Assembly (NCBI RefSeq): GCF_947387555.1 | Contig: NZ_CANDNZ010000002.1 | Location: 496,001-560,000, forward strand | Direction: 5' to 3' | Source: Thalassomonas sp. RHCl1 | GTDB taxonomy: Bacteria; Pseudomonadota; Gammaproteobacteria; Enterobacterales; Alteromonadaceae | DNA length: 64,000 nucleotides | In this document: positions 1-8,586 of the stretch, piece after piece | Position numbering within the stretch: the first letter of the stretch is position 1 | Layout of the letters: each line of letters begins with the position of its first letter | The notes under the pieces: model-generated | Seen by the model: only the letters and a program-made list of their open reading frames with translations | The model's database searches: none | What the model was told of the DNA's origin: nothing | Translations under genes and position numbers: made by a program

Positions 1-5
1 GCCAA

Positions 6-1217
6 CTAGCCACTAACAAAGGGCAAACTCAAATATAGCTGAATAATCAAGGCATTGGTGATATCAATAAAAAAGGCGCCCACCATAGGCACGACAAGAA
101 AGGCCTGCGGCGAAGGCCCGTGTCGGCTCACCAGGGCTTCCATATTGGCTACCGCCGTTGGTGTTGCCCCCAAACCAAAACCGCAATGGCCGCCTGCCAT
201 AATTGCCGCATGGTAATCTTTGCCCATCAAGTTGAAAGTAACAAAATAGGCAAATAACATCAACATAACCGTTTGCGCCAAAATCATCAACATCATAGGG
301 CCGGCTAAACTGGCCAACTCCCAGACTTTTAACGACATTAATGCCATGGCCAGAAAGATCGACAGCGCCATGGTGCCCCAGAGATCGATACAGGCACGGC
401 TGACTTTATAGCGCTTAGTGGTCTCACAGATATTGGTGGCCAGCACGCCAAAAAGCAGCGGCACTAAAAATGCGGGCAGTACGATAGCCATAGCCTTTAG
501 CTCCAGGTAGGCCACTTGCCCTAAAGCCATACACACCAGGATGATAAACAAGGTTTCCATCATTTTTTTCGGGGTTACTCTGTCATGATCTTCCGGGTCA
601 AAGGTGACGGTATCGTCAAGGGATTCTTGATAATCAGGGGCTTTGAGCTGATGTTTTTCAATCAGCCGCCTGCTGACCGGGCCGCCTGCCAGTCCGCCGA
701 GGATCAGGCCAAAGGTCGCAGCCGCCATCGCCAGTTCGAACACATGACCCGGCATGCCGTACTCGCTGATAAACAAGTCGGCATAGGTGGCGCCGTTGCC
801 ATGGCCGCCGGACAAAGTGACCGAACCGCCGATCAATCCCATTAAGGGGCTTAAACCGGTTGCGGCGGCTATCGAGATGCCGAGGGCATTTTGTATCAGT
901 ATATATACCGTGGCGATGCCCAGGAAAAGAGCGACTTTAGGGCCGCCTTTAAGCAGCAGGCTGTAGCTGGCGCCCAGACCTACGGTAGTAAAAAACAAGG
1001 TCATCAGCGGGGTTTTTAACGCCATATCAAATTGAATATTCAGGTTAAAGCTGCTGTGGGCGATGGCAAGTAACAAAGAAAAGAGAATGCCGCCGACGAC
1101 AGGCTCTGGAATGTTATTGTTTCTCAGGAAAGGGATTTTACTGTTCAAGCCATAACCGGCAAAAAGAATGAGCAGTGAAATTAATAAAGTTTCGGTAATG
1201 GCAATGTCTATTGTCAT
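6..1217 (-). CDS. gltS: Sodium/glutamate symporter GltS
   Basis: This 403-residue inner-membrane protein should import glutamate with sodium ions. The length and about ten hydrophobic segments fit GltS. The diagnostic pore-loop motif GGHGNGATYADLF lies near residue 137, and the second inverted half carries the matching GGHCGFGLGATPTAVANM near residue 342, as expected for the two-fold repeat of this family. A polar cytoplasmic loop (about residues 190-220) separates the halves. The ATG start at 1217 follows a GGAGC-like ribosome site. It is transcribed away from the TonB-receptor gene; a role in taking up glutamate released by the peptidases beside it is inference only. Confidence 0.95.
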   Translation of the reverse strand: MTIDIAITETLLISLLILFAGYGLNSKIPFLRNNNIPEPVVGGILFSLLLAIAHSSFNLNIQFDMALKTPLMTLFFTTVGLGASYSLLLKGGPKVALFLGIATVYILIQNALGISIAAATGLSPLMGLIGGSVTLSGGHGNGATYADLFISEYGMPGHVFELAMAAATFGLILGGLAGGPVSRRLIEKHQLKAPDYQESLDDTVTFDPEDHDRVTPKKMMETLFIILVCMALGQVAYLELKAMAIVLPAFLVPLLFGVLATNICETTKRYKVSRACIDLWGTMALSIFLAMALMSLKVWELASLAGPMMLMILAQTVMLMLFAYFVTFNLMGKDYHAAIMAGGHCGFGLGATPTAVANMEALVSRHGPSPQAFLVVPMVGAFFIDITNALIIQLYLSLPFVSG

Positions 1218-1589
1218 AAGCGCAGCTCCGTTTATTGCGGGTTTCTTTTATTGGTTTATTAACCGGCCATAAGGAGATGAGTGTACCGGCATGCTTTGGC
1301 GAGCAGCAGTTCATATTATTGGCAAAGCCATAACCAAAAGTTGTACCTGGAGTTGTTACCCGGTTAAAGGCGGTATATGCGGCAGTTTTTCAGAAAAGTG
1401 TATCCTGGGTATGGTGGTGGAGACTATATTGATAGCAACAGATCGCTACTTGTATAACTTCAGGTTATGGGGTGTTAACGAAGAGTCAATGGTGCTTGGG
1501 GAAAATATTGGGCAAGGTGTTGGCTATAACAATAATCGGCTGAATCAACAGCCGGCAAAATATAAAACATACAACTGATGGCGGTGACT
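1218..1589. other. Divergent intergenic region between gltS and the TonB-dependent receptor gene
   Basis: This 370-base stretch separates two divergent genes and should hold both promoters. A plus-strand frame covers most of it (1291-1578) but its translation has no recognisable family, no good ribosome site and mixed low-quality composition, so I treat it as non-coding. I could not assign operators. Confidence 0.5.
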
Positions 1590-4580
1590 ATGATGAAACA
1601 AAGCTCTGTACCTCAATATAAACATAAATTAAAGCATCTTAGCTTATGTGTAATTTCCGCGTTAGCAGCCCAGGCAGGTATGGCAGGGCTGGCCTATGGC
1701 CAGCAGGCCGACAGCCAGCAAACCCATAACCAGCAAACAAGTGCCGCTGAAAAGAAGGTGGAACGCATCAGTGTTATCGGCTCACATATCAAAGTCAACC
1801 ATGATACCGGCGCTTTGCCGGTCACCGCCATTTCAGCAGAAGATATAGAAAACAGCGGTGCGGTTTCCGGCGCCGAATTGCTGGCGGATATTCCGCAGCA
1901 GGGGGATGTGGCCTTTAACAGCTCCCGGGTGGTCGGCGGTGTCAATGATGCCCGGGGAGATGTCTCTTCTTATAACCTGCGCGGCCTGGGCACAGGCAAT
2001 ACTTTAGTTTTGCTTAACGGCCGCCGTCTGGTGCTGCACCCGGGCACGCAATCGGAAAACTTTGTGCCGGTCACTACGGCCAATGCCAATACCTTGCCGG
2101 TGCGCGGTTTAAAAAGAGTGGAAGTGTTACGTGACGGCGCCGCTGCCATTTATGGCTCAGATGCGGTGGCGGGAGTGGTGAATTATGCCCTTAAAGATGA
2201 TTACGAAGGCAGTGAACTTAATGTCAACTATGGCAGCGAGGAGGGCACGCCACGCGATACCCTCAACCTGAGCGGTGCCACCGGTTTTTATTTTAACGAC
2301 GACAAGAGTCATTTGTCCCTTTCCGCCGGTTATTATAAGCGGGAAATGATCATGGCCAGCGAGAAGTCCTATGCTGCCAGCTCAGACTTGCGCGGCAATA
2401 GCCGTTTTCCCGATGAAGTGGGCATTACCGGTACAGACGATGACGGTAATCCCATTTATAACAGCGACTTAAACGGTTTAAATTCTTCTACCCCCTGGGG
2501 GGAGTTTCGCACATCAAGCTTAAGCACCTTCCATTTGCAGCCGGATAGCTTATCCGGTTGTGAAGACTCGGATGAGCTGGGCAACCCGACCACAACCTTA
2601 GGTGTTGAAGGGGTCTGTGTCGACCAGGGCAGTCAGCCAACAAGCGACGGCTATGACAGAAACAGCGAACGCTCATTAAGTTCAGGCATAGAACGGGCGA
2701 ACTTTTACGGTCTTTTGACCCATGAACTTAGTGAAAACACAGAGCTTTATGCCGAAGCGCTTTATTATTACGCCGAGGCAGAGCGGGTGCGCGAGCAGAC
2801 CGCCAATCTGACTTCCCAGCGCTTTACCATAGCCGCCGATGCTTTTTATAACCCCTTTGGCGAAACCGTGGATTTGAGAAAATATCGCCCCGTGGATACC
2901 GGGCCGCGTAATATCAAGGTCACCGACAAGAGCTACCGGGTATTAACCGGTCTGCGCGGTTATTTCAACGACTGGGATTGGGACAGTGCGGTACTTTATT
3001 CCAAGGCTACCACAGAAGATAAAGCGAACCGTATCCATACCCAGAGGTTTCAAGAAGCCATCAACAGCACAGATCAGGCAACGGCTTATGATGTGTTTAA
3101 CGGCGCCGATGTCAACAATACCAATGTCGGCGATCCGACCGGCAACAGCCAATCGGTGATCGACAACTTTATGATCGATGTGGTGCGCGACAGTGAAACC
3201 GAGTTGGCGCTGCTTGATTTTAAAATCTCCAAGGGCGATATTTTTGAATTGCCGGCGGGAGATGTCGGCTTTGCCTCAGGCATAGAATACCGCTATGAAA
3301 GTTTTTCCGATGTGCGCTCCGATGCGCTGAATACCAGCGAGTCTTTCCTCGATATTGTCGGCGGCGCCAAAGAGGTGGATCAATATGCCAGTGTGGTACT
3401 TGGCAGCAGCCCGACACCGGATGCCAGCGGCAGTCGCAACGTGTTCTCGGCTTATGGTGAACTTGCCATTCCTTTGCTCGAAGGCCTGCCTTTTGTTGAA
3501 CGTCTGGATATGCAGCTGGCGGCGCGTTATGAACGCTTTTCCGATGTCGGTGATATCTTGAAACCGAAAGCGGCCTTGTCGTGGATCATCAATGATTATC
3601 TGCAGTTTCGTGCTTCTTATGCCGAAGGGTTTAAAGCGCCGGGACTGCCCCAGGTAGTCGCGGTCGATATTTCCCGGGTCAACAACCGCAACGATCCTAT
3701 GACGGATACCCGTTATGGCGTGCTGGAAGTACGCAGCGGCAGCGATACCTTAAAACCGGAAGAAAGTGAAAGCTTAAGCTGGGGTTTTGTGGTGCAGCCG
3801 ACGCAAAACCTGACCCTGACCGCCGACTGGTGGCAGCTGGATCAAAGCGATACCGTAGGCCTTATTCACTCGCAAACCCAGCTGTTATACGATGCCTTGC
3901 TGCGCCATCAGGACCCTAACGGCGGTGGCAACCCTGTCGTGACCCGTGGTGGCGATGACAATGAAGTGGTAGCTGTGGTCAACGACTATATTAATTTGCA
4001 GGACAGGGAAGTGGCCGGGGTCGACTTTAGCATCAGCTATGATCTGGACACCGACTGGGGGGATTTTAAGTTTAAAGCCAATGCCGCGAAGTTAACCAAG
4101 TTTTACCAAGAAGCGGATGATATTACCGCGCAGGTGATTGCCGCGCAAAACTCCGGTGATGCTGCCCTGGTGGAAGCGCTGCAATACCAGGGAGAAGAAG
4201 TCACCATTACCGGTAGCGGCGACCTGGTAGAGCAGGACGGCCGCCCCGAGTGGCGGGTGACCTCGTCAATCGACTGGAAAAACGGCGCCTGGGGAGCCGG
4301 TTTGAAATACCGTTATGTCGGCGGTTTTGAAGATACAAGCCTGGACTACAGCATAGGGGAAGAAGACTTTAAATATCAGGTGAAAAGTTTTTCTAAAGTG
4401 GATGCCTATGTGCATTACCGTTTGCCCAAAGAGGTTTTGGATAACACCAAAGTGACCTTTGGCATTAAAAATATCGGCGATAAAGAGCCGCCGATTGCCG
4501 ATGAAACCTTTGGCTATAACTCCAGCGTGCATTCGAGCCTGGGTCGTTATTTTTACATGAATGTGAACAAGAAGTTTTAA
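1590..4580 (+). CDS. TonB-dependent outer-membrane receptor
   Basis: A 996-residue outer-membrane beta-barrel receptor for energised uptake of an unknown substrate. An N-terminal export signal ends near AYGQQ (about residue 38). The plug domain follows (about residues 60-230), with the typical stretches SYNLRGLGTGNTLVLLNGRR and VEVLRDGAAAIYGSDAVAGV. The remainder is barrel strands rich in aromatic and Asp/Asn residues, ending in a C-terminal phenylalanine typical of a barrel-assembly signal. The layout matches the large Alteromonadales receptors that handle peptides or oligosaccharides. The ATG at 1590 is preferred to 1578 because it starts immediately before a basic-hydrophobic signal; neither has a strong ribosome site. 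The next genes encode a secreted carboxypeptidase and a D-aminoacylase, suggesting a peptide-like ligand (inference). Confidence 0.92.
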   Translation: MMKQSSVPQYKHKLKHLSLCVISALAAQAGMAGLAYGQQADSQQTHNQQTSAAEKKVERISVIGSHIKVNHDTGALPVTAISAEDIENSGAVSGAELLADIPQQGDVAFNSSRVVGGVNDARGDVSSYNLRGLGTGNTLVLLNGRRLVLHPGTQSENFVPVTTANANTLPVRGLKRVEVLRDGAAAIYGSDAVAGVVNYALKDDYEGSELNVNYGSEEGTPRDTLNLSGATGFYFNDDKSHLSLSAGYYKREMIMASEKSYAASSDLRGNSRFPDEVGITGTDDDGNPIYNSDLNGLNSSTPWGEFRTSSLSTFHLQPDSLSGCEDSDELGNPTTTLGVEGVCVDQGSQPTSDGYDRNSERSLSSGIERANFYGLLTHELSENTELYAEALYYYAEAERVREQTANLTSQRFTIAADAFYNPFGETVDLRKYRPVDTGPRNIKVTDKSYRVLTGLRGYFNDWDWDSAVLYSKATTEDKANRIHTQRFQEAINSTDQATAYDVFNGADVNNTNVGDPTGNSQSVIDNFMIDVVRDSETELALLDFKISKGDIFELPAGDVGFASGIEYRYESFSDVRSDALNTSESFLDIVGGAKEVDQYASVVLGSSPTPDASGSRNVFSAYGELAIPLLEGLPFVERLDMQLAARYERFSDVGDILKPKAALSWIINDYLQFRASYAEGFKAPGLPQVVAVDISRVNNRNDPMTDTRYGVLEVRSGSDTLKPEESESLSWGFVVQPTQNLTLTADWWQLDQSDTVGLIHSQTQLLYDALLRHQDPNGGGNPVVTRGGDDNEVVAVVNDYINLQDREVAGVDFSISYDLDTDWGDFKFKANAAKLTKFYQEADDITAQVIAAQNSGDAALVEALQYQGEEVTITGSGDLVEQDGRPEWRVTSSIDWKNGAWGAGLKYRYVGGFEDTSLDYSIGEEDFKYQVKSFSKVDAYVHYRLPKEVLDNTKVTFGIKNIGDKEPPIADETFGYNSSVHSSLGRYFYMNVNKKF

Positions 4581-4615
4581 CTATCGCTGATGATTTGCCA
4601 GCTAACAGCTAAACT

Positions 4616-4639
4616 GACCCGCAACTGCGGGTCTTTTTT
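4616..4639 (+). terminator. Rho-independent terminator after the TonB receptor
   Basis: GACCCGC, loop AACT, GCGGGTC, then six T. It lies 36 bases after the receptor stop codon and before the carboxypeptidase start, so the carboxypeptidase either needs its own promoter or depends on read-through. Confidence 0.85.
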
Positions 4640-4675
4640 AACAAGCCTTTTATTTTTAAAAAGAACAGGTGCTTA

Positions 4676-5833
4676 ATGTTTCGACTTTTCAATTTCTGCC
4701 TGCTGATGCTTATCAGCGCTTATGGTTATGCCTGCAAATTCAGCAATGTAGAGTTTGCTACCGACTTTTCCGGCGGCCGCCTGGCCCAGTGCCAGCAAGT
4801 GAGCCAGGATACCTTTTTGTTAACCTTTAATCCTGAAAATACCCCCATTAACGACAGTCCCTGGTATAGCTTTAAAGTGACCGCCAAGCAGCCGCAAACC
4901 GTGAATATTGTGATGCAGGTGAATAATGGCAAACACAGATATCAGCCTAAGATCAGTCGTGACGGCAAACACTGGCAAAAACAGCCCTTTACGGTGAATA
5001 ACTCAAAAATGCGGATGAGTCTGGCTGCCAGCAGCCAAGCGATCTGGATTTCGGGGCAGGAGATCATCTCTAATGTTGATTATTACCAGTGGGGAAAAAA
5101 TCTGGCCGCTCATCAAATTGTCGAGCAAGAAGTTATCGGCCACTCGGTGCAGGAACGTCCCATTTATGGCTTAAGTGCCAGGGGCGAGGGTAAAGAATGG
5201 TTGGTGATCTTAGGCCGGCAGCATCCGCCGGAACTGACCGGTGCGCTGGCCATGTTCCCGTTTACCGAAACTTTGCTTGGCGTTAGTCCGCTGGCATTAA
5301 GTTTCAGGGAGCGTTTTAATATTTTGGTGGTGCCGAACCTGAACCCGGACGGCGTTTTTCTTGGCAACTGGCGCCATAATGTCAACGGTGTTGATTTAAA
5401 CCGGGACTGGAAAAAGTTTCAGCAGCCTGAATCTTCCGCGGTGAATGATTACTTGACCGCGCTGGTTGCCGGTAAACAAAAAATTGCCATGGCGGTGGAC
5501 TTTCATTCCACCCGTAAAGATATTTTTTACAGCATGCCCCATGATTATGGCCTGGAAAATCCGCAATTGGTAAACCACTGGTTAAATGCCCTGCAGCAGG
5601 CTATTTCCGGAGCATACCCTGATTTTCAAGTGGTGCAAAAGCCGGGCAATAATCCCGACAGAGGGGTGTTTAAACAATACATTGCCGATACGTTTAAGGT
5701 GCATGCCATTACCTATGAAATGGGGGACGAAACCGACAGAGATTTTATCGACAAGCTGGCGGTTGAAGCCGCGAATACTTTAATGACCACTATGCTGGCA
5801 ACGCAAGGGCAGGATGAATCAGGTGGTGAATAG
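4676..5833 (+). CDS. Secreted M14-family zinc carboxypeptidase
   Basis: A 385-residue exported metallopeptidase predicted to trim C-terminal residues from peptides. A signal peptide spans residues 1-19. An N-terminal beta-sandwich (about 20-130) resembles the domain preceding the catalytic domain in cytosolic-carboxypeptidase-like M14 enzymes. The catalytic domain shows the HxxE zinc motif in RQHPPE (H183, E186), the substrate-binding stretch NPDGVFLGNWRHNVNGVDLN with DLNRDW following, the third zinc ligand in VDFHST (H277), and YEMGDE (E348) as the likely catalytic glutamate. Its end overlaps the ORF extension of the next gene, and the two are probably cotranscribed. Substrate specificity cannot be read from the sequence. 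Confidence 0.88.
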   Translation: MFRLFNFCLLMLISAYGYACKFSNVEFATDFSGGRLAQCQQVSQDTFLLTFNPENTPINDSPWYSFKVTAKQPQTVNIVMQVNNGKHRYQPKISRDGKHWQKQPFTVNNSKMRMSLAASSQAIWISGQEIISNVDYYQWGKNLAAHQIVEQEVIGHSVQERPIYGLSARGEGKEWLVILGRQHPPELTGALAMFPFTETLLGVSPLALSFRERFNILVVPNLNPDGVFLGNWRHNVNGVDLNRDWKKFQQPESSAVNDYLTALVAGKQKIAMAVDFHSTRKDIFYSMPHDYGLENPQLVNHWLNALQQAISGAYPDFQVVQKPGNNPDRGVFKQYIADTFKVHAITYEMGDETDRDFIDKLAVEAANTLMTTMLATQGQDESGGE

Positions 5834-5834
5834 T

Positions 5835-7433
5835 ATGAAGTTAACCTCTCTGGCTGCCACTTCATTGGTTTTATTGCTGGCAGGCTGTTCCTTTTCTTAT
5901 AAAGCCACTGATAATGGAGAAAACAAGCAGGCAAACCTTTCACCGCCAGTTGCAAGCGCAGATATCTTGATCACCGGAGGCCGGGTATACACAGGTACCG
6001 GCACCTATGAACAAATGCTGGATATTGCCGTTTGCGGTGAAAAAATCTGCGGCCTCTACCCAAGTGGCAGTAAAAAAATCACCGCCGCTCAGGTTATCAA
6101 TGCCCGGGGAAAAATTGTTAGCCCGGGTTTTATCGACCCCCATACCCATACTTTGGAGGAGTTATCCAGCCGGGATAAAAACCATAATCTCAATTATCTT
6201 ACCCAGGGGGTGACCACAGTGGTTAACGGTAACGATGGCGCAGGCCCTGTGGATATTGCCAAAATGGCAAAGGTCTTGGAAGCAAACGGTATCGGTACTA
6301 ATGTGGCGCTTTTGGTCGGTCATGGCAGCGTGCGCGAGCAGGTGATGGGGCGGGCGCCGCGTTTTGCCACAGACCAGGAGCTGGAGCAAATGTCGGCACT
6401 ACTTCACCAGGCGATGCAGGCGGGGGCATTAGGCTTTTCCACCGGGCTATATTATGTGCCGGGTAGTTTTGCTAATACCGAAGAAGTAATAACCCTGGCG
6501 AAAATCGCCAGCCAATATAAGGGTATTTACGATACCCATTTACGGGATGAAAGCACCTTTAATATCGGTTTTTCCGCTGCCCTGGATGAGGCGATACATA
6601 TTGCCCAAAACGCCGACATTCATTTGCATCTTGCCCATATTAAGGCGCTCGGCGTAGATGTTTGGGGGCAAAGCACTGATGCGATTAAGAAAATAGAGCA
6701 GGCGCAGGCAAGCGGTGTCAGTATTTCTGCCGATCAATATCCCTGGCTGGCCTCGGGTACCTTACTGCACAGTGCGGTCATGCCGAAATGGGTGATGGCG
6801 GATTCAAAGCAGGCCTTTTTTAAGCGTTTAAATAATCCCGAACTGGCGGGGAAGCTGCGTAGTGAAATTACCGAAAATATCCGTCGCCGCGGCGGTCCCG
6901 GTTCATTGCTGATCACCGCCTTTAAAGATAGCGCCCTGGTCGGTTTAACCCTGGAACAGGTGGCTAAAATGCGCGCGGTTGATTCGGTAACTGCCGCAAT
7001 AGCCCTGGTACAAGAGGGAGATGTAAGGGTTGCCTCATTTAATATGTCGCCTGAAGATGTTGAAAACTTTATGGTACAGCCCTGGGTGGTGACTTCGTCG
7101 GACGGCACTAACGGTCATCCGCGCAAATACGCCAGTTTCCCGAAAAAATATCAGGAATACGTGGTGAAAAAGGGCTTGTTAACCTTGGGGGAGTTTATTA
7201 AGAAAAGTTCGGGGCAAACCGCGAAAATACTCGGCCTGCAAGACCGGGGGATACTGGCGACAGGCTATCAGGCCGATATTATTGTTTTTGATGGTGAAAA
7301 CCTGGCAGCCAATGCCGATTTCTCCCATTGGAATAAATATTCTTCAGGAGTTGAGTATGTGCTGGTTAACGGTCAGTTGGTGATAAAGCAGGGGGTATAT
7401 ACCGATAAACTTGCCGGCAAGTTTGTCCATTAA
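5835..7433 (+). CDS. Lipoprotein N-acyl-D-amino-acid deacylase (D-aminoacylase family amidohydrolase)
   Basis: A 532-residue amidohydrolase anchored as a lipoprotein. The start at 5835 is chosen because AGGTGG at 5821-5826 is correctly spaced and the protein then opens with a clean lipobox (LLAGC, Cys18). The TIM-barrel metal motif is DPHTHT (D101, H103, H105). Further family landmarks are GVTTVVNGNDG, GFSTGLYYVPGSFA, YDTHLRDE, LAHIKALG and the terminal aspartate in TSSDGTNGHPRKY. D-aminoacylases hydrolyse N-acyl-D-amino acids or release D-residues from peptides. The start codon lies one base past the carboxypeptidase stop, implying translational coupling. Together with the receptor and the carboxypeptidase this suggests periplasmic handling of peptidoglycan-like or D-residue-containing peptides (inference). 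Confidence 0.87.
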   Translation: MKLTSLAATSLVLLLAGCSFSYKATDNGENKQANLSPPVASADILITGGRVYTGTGTYEQMLDIAVCGEKICGLYPSGSKKITAAQVINARGKIVSPGFIDPHTHTLEELSSRDKNHNLNYLTQGVTTVVNGNDGAGPVDIAKMAKVLEANGIGTNVALLVGHGSVREQVMGRAPRFATDQELEQMSALLHQAMQAGALGFSTGLYYVPGSFANTEEVITLAKIASQYKGIYDTHLRDESTFNIGFSAALDEAIHIAQNADIHLHLAHIKALGVDVWGQSTDAIKKIEQAQASGVSISADQYPWLASGTLLHSAVMPKWVMADSKQAFFKRLNNPELAGKLRSEITENIRRRGGPGSLLITAFKDSALVGLTLEQVAKMRAVDSVTAAIALVQEGDVRVASFNMSPEDVENFMVQPWVVTSSDGTNGHPRKYASFPKKYQEYVVKKGLLTLGEFIKKSSGQTAKILGLQDRGILATGYQADIIVFDGENLAANADFSHWNKYSSGVEYVLVNGQLVIKQGVYTDKLAGKFVH

Positions 7434-7474
7434 CAAACTTGCCGGATTTGGCTTATTTAATCATCACAATACCT

Positions 7475-7509
7475 TAACTAACCACCAGTATCTGTCTGGT
7501 GGTTAGTTA
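7475..7509. terminator. Perfect 14-bp hairpin, probable bidirectional terminator
   Basis: Arms TAACTAACCACCAG (7475-7488) and CTGGTGGTTAGTTA (7496-7509) are perfectly complementary with a 7-base loop. It lies 41 bases after the D-aminoacylase stop and overlaps the stop codon of the candidate minus-strand peptide gene. No T-run follows on either strand, so termination is likely but not certain. Confidence 0.55.
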
Positions 7510-7682
7510 TAGCCTAAAACGTAATTTGGGGTTGCGTCAGCCAATAATTCAAATACCTTACTAATTGCTGCATCACTGTTTTTAACCGAAAGGTTCCCTG
7601 AGGTTTTCTTCAAAAACGCCTTGGTATATTCGCATTCGTTGTCATCGTTTTGTTCATTGTCATTTGTATGTGAAATGTTCAT
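7503..7682 (-). CDS. Candidate 59-residue peptide gene
   Basis: A short reading frame of 59 codons in an otherwise gene-poor stretch. It begins MNISHTND and has a very acidic N-terminal third (Asp, Glu, Asn), a single Cys, a helical middle (AFLKKTSG, then SKVFELLAD) and an aromatic tail ending NYVLGYN. A TGAGGA element lies about 14 bases before the ATG, which is longer than ideal. It ends inside a perfect hairpin. The leader-plus-short-tail organisation is reminiscent of ribosomally made peptide precursors, but no modifying enzyme is adjacent and I do not recognise the family. Confidence 0.35.
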   Translation of the reverse strand: MNISHTNDNEQNDDNECEYTKAFLKKTSGNLSVKNSDAAISKVFELLADATPNYVLGYN

Positions 7683-7942
7683 ATCAGTAATCTTTGTCCT
7701 CAGTAATAGTTGAATAATGATTAGCTGAATTAATCATCTACTCGGAGGGAGACTTTGAACAGTATTAAAGCTTTTGTGGCTTATAAAAGAAGGTTATAGT
7801 CGTTAATAACAGCTAAGCGCGCATCTGGTGGAATGAGATAAGTATATTTGATTTTCCCTTAGAGAGTGGCTAATTTTAATTGACCGCGCTAATACCAAAC
7901 AGTTGTTTATTTGACTCGCGGATTGAGAACAAACAGGATTGA

Positions 7943-8347
7943 CTCGGATGTGGCTATATTCCATTTCACAGCCTTAACCGCCATATTATTATTTTACCCG
8001 GAAAGAACAAGACCTCCGCCGGGGTCAAACTTGTCGCCTGTGCTACCCAGGCGAGTGCAGATGCCCTGATACGGGAAATCCCCCCTCATTTAGCACAAAA
8101 CGTTTATGCCCTGAACCATGCCTGTGGCCTATTGGAGTCGATCGGCTCTTTAATGTCCTACACTGACTGGGTGGTGGCGCCCAAGCTCAGTGAGTGTTTA
8201 AAGCTGGATTTATTGAGGTTTTATACCGAGCAAGAAAAGCCATCTCTCTATTTAGGTGAAGAATCCCTTAGCGGCAAAGAGGATAAGGCTCAGTCATCTG
8301 GGCGCAGTGAAGTTGGAAAGTGCAGACTAAGAGCCAAGGAAAATTAG
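7943..8347 (+). pseudogene. Coding-like fragment of unknown origin
   Basis: The frame is open from a TGA at 7940-7942 to TAG at 8345. Its translation from about 8000 to 8270 has the composition of a real protein (for example AGVKLVACATQASADALI and LMSYTDWVVAPKLSECLKL) but no ATG start and no ribosome site; the only start is a TTG at 8132 within the conserved-looking part. It stands directly beside a decayed aminotransferase fragment. I read it as a gene remnant, family not recognised. Confidence 0.35.
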
Positions 8348-8408
8348 ACGAAAGCAGCATGTTTACCGGCAACAGTACTAACCACACAAATAGCATGATC
8401 ATGCGTTT

Positions 8409-8519
8409 GCAAGGCAGTGTGTATTGCGTGGTCACCGATCAGTTCTATGGTGGTTAATAAGAGTCATAAGCAGGATCAAAGATAATTATTTTATCACCCG
8501 GAGGGCATCAAATTTGGGA
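8409..8519 (-). pseudogene. Decayed aminotransferase gene fragment
   Basis: Bases 8409-8501 align without gaps to 11471-11563 inside the intact aminotransferase gene at roughly three-quarters identity (shared blocks include CAGTTCTAT, GAGTCATAAGC and GGATCAAAGAT). The block GGGCATCAAATTTGGGA at 8503-8519 then matches 11768-11784, so about 200 bases are missing between them. Both blocks keep the same order and strand as in the intact gene. No open frame remains. It is the scar of a second, diverged aminotransferase copy. Confidence 0.7.
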
Positions 8520-8586
8520 GATAGCGCTAAGTGAGAGCAGGGGGACCGAGAGTTCAAAGTCATCGACATAGACAGGAGTAATCACA

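Noticed and set aside
1291-1578. 95-codon plus-strand frame between gltS and the TonB receptor
   Set aside because: No ribosome site, no recognisable protein character, and it occupies the divergent promoter region.
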